Source: Bombyx mori (lineage: Eukaryota > Arthropoda > Insecta > Lepidoptera > Bombycidae). Taken from it: a stretch of 64,000 nucleotides of DNA. The notes under the pieces were generated by a model. That model ran no database searches, was not told the DNA's origin, and worked only from the letters and a program-made list of their open reading frames with translations. Within the stretch, counting starts at the first letter, position 1. Each line of letters opens with the position of its first letter. Location: NCBI RefSeq assembly GCF_030269925.1, contig NC_085123.1, forward strand, positions 5,456,001 to 5,520,000. Reading direction: 5' to 3'. Positions 59,489 to 64,000 of the stretch are shown here, piece after piece. The translations under genes and the position numbers were made by a program.

Positions 59489-59690
59489 AAATCTAACCAA
59501 AAACAAATTTTAGTGAACATATATTATCTAGTCATTGTAATTAGTATTTCGATCATACATACTACTATGTATACAAAAATTTGTACAATAATATTGTCTA
59601 TTTATTATATGGAGTTTTAATTCTAAAATGCCCTACTGTAAATCGTAGACGTTGATTTTCCCTACAATATACGCTTATGTTAATTATAGT

Positions 59691-59804
59691 GTAGGCAGCG
59701 GCTTAGCTCTGCCCCTGGCATTGCTGACGTCAATGAGTGACGGTAACCACTTACCATCAGGTGGGCTGTATGCTCGTCTGCCTACTCGGGCAATAATTAA
59801 AAAA
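59691..59804 (+). mobile_element. Short SINE-like repeat, about 110 bp family
   Basis: gtaggcagcggcttagctct to ctactcgggcaataattaaa. Confidence 0.68.
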
Positions 59805-60709
59805 GCTTAGAAAAATTTAAGAGAATTGAGAAAAATCTTGTGGTTATATAGTAATTTTCTACACATTACAATCTTTTTATTATCTATCAGAACGAAATAA
59901 ATCACAAGTAAATTCTACGTTAACTAATTAATAAAACAATTTAAATATAAACATTTTTAGGGGACACCTAGCACGCTAAAACAATGAAATATGATAGTCT
60001 TTATCATAATTTTGGGGATAGGGAATGGTACAAAGATAATTAATTGATAGGAGATTACATACCCGGCTTTTGTCCGGGGAAGCCCAGAGAGAATCGGTCG
60101 GAAAGCAATCCGATTATCCTTCGTTTCTCGTTTAATCAAAGCTAATGCCTGATACAATTAACTAGTATAAGCTTTTTCAAATGATCACAAATGAATGAAA
60201 CCGCTTGGAACATCAAATATGGGTATAATTCTAATCCAGAATTCAGATAAGTGCAACCATAATATATCTATGAAATTCTATTTAAGCTTTCCTACCTAAA
60301 TTAAACCTAAAATAAAATTATAACCTTTTGAAGCGTTGTATGGCTGGCAATAAAATTTATATAAATGAATTTGTTTAAAAAAATTTGTTTTATTTTTTTC
60401 AGTTAGGTAAGTTTCAAATTCAATAATTTGTTTGATTGATTACTGTTTAATTTTCAGTACATTTGTACATTTTTATGTACATTCAGTACATTTTCATCAA
60501 TACGCACACTACGAAAATACGAGTAATAAGCGGCAACTTCGTAGGCAAAGACCTAATATAATATATGCAAGTAGATAGCTAGCTGCCCTGACGGAGATCA
60601 ATGTGTGACCGCAAAGGGCGCTAAGGCAAGTCGTGAATTGCTGTGGGCGGTGGTAGCGTGATCAGAAAGCACCTAATCTAATGCGATAGATTTGCTAAGA
60701 CGACAATAC
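59805..60709. other. Non-coding stretch
   Basis: AT-rich with nothing recognised. Confidence 0.45.
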
Positions 60710-60930
60710 TTTTTTTTATTGCTTAGATGGGTGGACGAGCTTACAGCCCACCTGGTGTTAAGTGGTTACTGGAGCCCATGGACATCTACGACGTAAATGC
60801 CGCCACCCACTTTGAGATATGAGTTCTAATGTCTGAGTTTTTACAGTACATTACTAATAATTACGTAAATTATCATTTTACGCTAGATATAAATGCATTA
60901 GGTTTCTTATCCTTTAGGCCACGACCTCAT
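60710..60930 (-). mobile_element. Bm1-type SINE with internal deletion
   Basis: T-run and ttgcttagatgggtggacga, jumping to attacgtaaattatcatttt and the head end tcctttaggccacgacctca. Confidence 0.75.
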
Positions 60931-61024
60931 CATTATTCTTATATTTTATAAATTGAATTTAAAAAAAAATTTAATTTTTATATAACTTTACTATATAAAT
61001 TTTACTTTACTAAATATAAATTAA

Positions 61025-61459
61025 ATAGCTTTTGCCCGCGACTTCGTCCACGTGGAATAGTTCACAAATAATGCTTTATTTTAGAAAAAAATGGGTTAGC
61101 AATAAAAACGTTACAGTGAGCCAACCTTAACATATAGACATATGCTATCGCAGACTTTTTTTAGATCTTTCAAAGGGGAACGATTCTGTCATACATTATT
61201 TTAGCGAAACTTTAACCGTTTATGCAGCGCACGCAGCGGAAGCTCTCAAAAGGTAAAAATAACCCCGATTTTGAAACGTTCTTTATTGGTGCTACGCTTG
61301 CATTGGTCTTAGCGTGATGTTATATAGCCTATAGCCTTCCTCGATAAATGGGCTATCTAACACTGAAAGAATTTTTCAAATCGGACCTGAGATTAGCGCG
61401 TTCCTGAGATTAGCACGTTCAAACAAACAAACTCTTCAGCTTTATAATATTAGTATAGA
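61025..61459 (-). mobile_element. Lep1-like Helitron, minus copy
   Basis: Reverse complement of 54590-55059 in outline: gcttttgcccgcgacttcgt at one end and ttataatattagtatagat at the other. The CTAGT end is mutated. Confidence 0.66.
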
Positions 61460-61930
61460 TGACATTATTCTTTCACTGCAAAAGGCATCCGTAGACACGT
61501 GCTATTTGTTTATTAAGAGATAAATTGTATCGGCCACAGAAAATTTGATACCGACGCAGTAATGGATCGCTCGATAAGATAGCACTAGATCTAGCCCATA
61601 GAACGACGGACTATTCAAATTCAGCGATGTGCTATAAAAATTAGGTTTTATTTGATCAGATCAGTCTTACGGTGTTGCGTGACAATCAAAATCAACACAT
61701 GTTACATCGTGAAAGGGAAATGATTAGTGATTACTAAATTATGACCTGAAAGTTTCAATTGCATTAGCAAGCAGGTATGCGACTATTTACAAACAGAACT
61801 CAAATAATCAACCTGTATAAAATAGCCCCGTACAAAATATTTATTGGTAATTTCACAAACGGAAACAGTATTTACGCTCGCTCGAGATAAATAGAAAAAA
61901 GGGATGTTATACTTATGTTTTATATTTAAG
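61460..61930. other. Non-coding stretch
   Basis: Nothing recognised. Confidence 0.45.
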
Positions 61931-62220
61931 ACTAGCTGACCCGGCAGACTTCGTAGTGCCTCAATCGATAAATAAAAGACCTAAACTATAAAATAAACTT
62001 AAAACAAACAAAAGGAATCCGTGCGACGGGGGACACATCAAAGGAAAAACAAAATTGTTATTTTTATTTAATTCCAACCATTTTCATATTTATCTACCTT
62101 TTAAACCTTCTCTGGACTTCCACAAATAATTCAAGACCAAAATTAGCTAAATCGGTCCAGCCGTTCTCGAGTTTTAGCGAGACTAACGAACAGCAATTCA
62201 TTTTTATATACATATAAAGA
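61931..62220 (-). mobile_element. Helitron-like element, family A
   Basis: actagctgacccggcagact to tttttatatacatataaaga. Full-length family member of 290 bp. Confidence 0.7.
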
Positions 62221-62720
62221 GATTCATGGTAAATATTTTCGATGAGTAAATTTTTTTTTTACTCTTCCCTAAACATAGATACTATTTACCACGCAAAATA
62301 ATAAATAGCTATCCAATTAAATGTCGCAACAATTATTAAGTAAAGACATTATTTTACTCCCAGCAGAGAGATTAGTAATTCACGTAAACCGCACCGTACA
62401 AAATGCCATGTGGAATAATAGTGAGCACAAAAGTAATATCATACGGAGAAGTTTCTCCGAAAATTATTTCACCACAGACCTCAATCCGCAAAAGGGCTCT
62501 CTCTGTAATAATTAAGACCGCCAATTCTAGACTTAGAGGTAATAGATAGAGCGTGAGTGTGAAATTATATGAAGCCCCATTTTATGGAAACATCAGTAAA
62601 ACCCGTAAATTGTAATATAAACCTCTAAGGTTTAATATATTTTGTAGGCATGTCATTAAAATTGCATTAACCCCGCTGGTAGAATAAGCACGCCTACCTC
62701 ATACACATAACTTTTACCAT
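62221..62720. other. Non-coding stretch
   Basis: A 64-codon frame at 62321-62515 has no motif. No repeat recognised. Confidence 0.45.
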
Positions 62721-62999
62721 ATACTGGTGATAGGTACTCTACTACTACTACTGATACTGGTAGTAGTAGCTCTTGTGAGTGCGCACGGTTAGGTACCACC
62801 ACCCTACCTATTTCTGCCGTGAAGCAGTAATGCGTTCCGATTTGAAGGACGGGGCAGTCGTGGTAACTATACTGAGACCTTAGAACTCATATCTCAAGGT
62901 GGGTGGCGCATTTACGTTGTAGATGTCTGTGGGCTCTGATAAGCACTTAAAACTAGGTGAACTGTGTGCTCTTCCACCCTTCTATGTAATAAAAAAAAA
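62721..62999 (+). mobile_element. Bm1-type SINE with expanded CTA tract
   Basis: A tactactactactga expansion between two copies of the actggtgatagg/actggtagtag start, then a diverged body and A-run. Confidence 0.78.
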
Positions 63000-63136
63000 C
63001 ATAAATACATACATTTCATATCTCGTGTGGAATTTGTGAAATTTGGTTGTTTCGAATTTTCTTGCAACTGTTTAAAACGGAAAAAGTCCACTTGATACAA
63101 AGATTTTTAACGGAAAACGAAACTTGTCTACCTCTA

Positions 63137-63560
63137 CCACTTCGATAAAGCAGCACGGCACGAAAATCCTCTCATCGTGGCCGCCGGTAACTACATTTCC
63201 GATCCTGCGGACAGAATGGAAAGCAGTCAACGTCGCCCCAAACACGTCATTTCGGATCCTCCCGATCCACTAACGGTACTTTTAGGTATCTCAAGCACCA
63301 GTCATCGTTCTCGTCGAACCCATCGCTTGCGACGAAGGGCTCGACGAGTAAATTAATCCTCAGACACAGCCCACTGAGTTTCTCGCCGGATCTTCTCAGT
63401 GGGTCGCGTTTCCGATCCGGTGGTAGATTCTGCGAAACACGTCTCTTGCTAGGGTTCGTGTTAGCAACGTCGTCGGGTTTGAGCCCTGTGAGCTCACCTA
63501 CTAGTTAAGGTTACGCTGGAATAGCCTCTCAAGGCCACCAGCTTAGGTAGAAAAAAAAAA
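63137..63560 (+). mobile_element. Jockey-like LINE, 5'-truncated 3' end
   Basis: Starts in frame inside ORF2 (HFDKAARHENPLIVAAGN) and keeps it to RRARRVN and the stop near 63353, then the 3' UTR and an A-run at 63551-63560. Very close to the ORF2 end of the copy at 828-9020, so from a recent burst. Confidence 0.85.
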
Positions 63561-63727
63561 ACGTCTTTAGAATCTACTTAGGGAGTCACTGTGATCATAA
63601 TAATGTCTAACATATTTAACCAAACGAAAACTACATATTTAGAGTAACATGTTATGATGATGGATATAAACCTGATTTTCATACATGGATCACTTTCACA
63701 AAAGTTGTATCTATTTTCTGTAATTCT

Positions 63728-63814
63728 GTGTCGCCTTCCGACACCGGTTGTTCGCAAGCGGCATATGGCAAGACCACAATAACGTTGCTGAATGGCTCGC
63801 ACTCTTCAAACGGA
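63728..63814 (+). other. Coding-like GC-rich stretch, possible alternative 3' exon
   Basis: An island of higher GC and balanced codons reads SPSDTGCSQAAYGKTTITLL, then NGSHSSNG. It is in the frame expected after a phase-1 exon if the acceptor is cacaaaag at 63704 or gcaag near 63759, with a possible donor gtactt at 63815. It shares GCSQ with the candidate exon at 59463. Neither border is convincing. It may be a further cytoplasmic exon of the Dscam-like gene or part of a different gene. Confidence 0.3.
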
Positions 63815-64000
63815 GTACTTATGCTAGTGTTATTGGTTGTTTTAGTGTTATCGGTCTGGAATAGCAGCTTAATTGTTACACATAAATACCGGCTTAAATG
63901 TTTTTCATGTAAAAAATATCCTTAAAAATGAACAATCCTCGCACTTATGGTTATTTATATTTACCACCATTATTTATGTTATGGCAACGTTGCATATTGG

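Noticed and set aside
62321..62515. 64-codon + frame near the 3' end
   Set aside because: No hydrophobic or domain pattern and no splice-site support.
63815..63925. Hydrophobic stretch after the coding-like island
   Set aside because: The sequence is T/G-rich low complexity (gttattggttgttttagtg), which gives Val and Leu by composition. Not taken as a membrane helix.

Overview
The window looks like lepidopteran nuclear DNA, most likely Bombyx mori or a close relative. Intronic DNA is AT-rich and about twenty copies of a tRNA-derived SINE of the Bm1 type are scattered through it. There are also jockey-like and CR1-like LINEs, a maT (D,D37D) mariner relative and several short Helitron-like families. 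No bacterial-style gene, rRNA gene, true tRNA gene or CRISPR array was found.

One host gene fills most of the window. From about 11.9 kb to at least 58.1 kb on the + strand lies a large member of the Dscam family of neuronal cell-adhesion receptors. I could place 32 consecutive coding exons by splice sites, reading phase and domain content, plus a plausible terminal exon at 59463. They encode the end of a signal peptide, Ig1-Ig9, FNIII 1-4, Ig10, FNIII 5-6, one transmembrane helix and a short cytoplasmic tail with a YEISPYATF motif, about 1760 residues in all. That is the canonical Dscam order. Ig2, Ig3 and Ig7 are each encoded by single-copy exons, so this is a non-hypervariable paralogue (Dscam2/3/4-like) and not the Dscam1 type. 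The first exon with the start codon was not identified. The last exons are uncertain.

0.55-9.2 kb, upstream of the visible exons, is a three-level nest of transposons. A Bm1 SINE (minus strand) is split by a jockey-like LINE (minus, flanked by ATTACACGAT). Its ORF2 is in turn split by a 5'-truncated CR1-like LINE (minus, with a TCAAA-repeat tail and shared GTCATC).

9.2-29 kb is the 5' region and two very long introns (13.0 and 3.8 kb). It contains SINEs, LINE tails, Helitron-like elements and one copy of a chimeric retroposon-like repeat. 29-35.7 kb holds a compact exon cluster (Ig2-Ig8). 35.7-40.7 kb is one intron with a maT transposon inserted in inverted arrays of a 21-bp repeat. 40.7-51.8 kb carries Ig9 to the transmembrane exon. 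51.8-64 kb carries the cytoplasmic exons among repeats.

Points worth a second look: a splice-phase conflict just before the transmembrane exon, where the strongest donor would give a soluble receptor; a repeat present twice in inverse orientation that joins a unique body to a jockey-type 3' tail; and the foldback-like 21-bp arrays. All family names are from recognition alone, without database searches.
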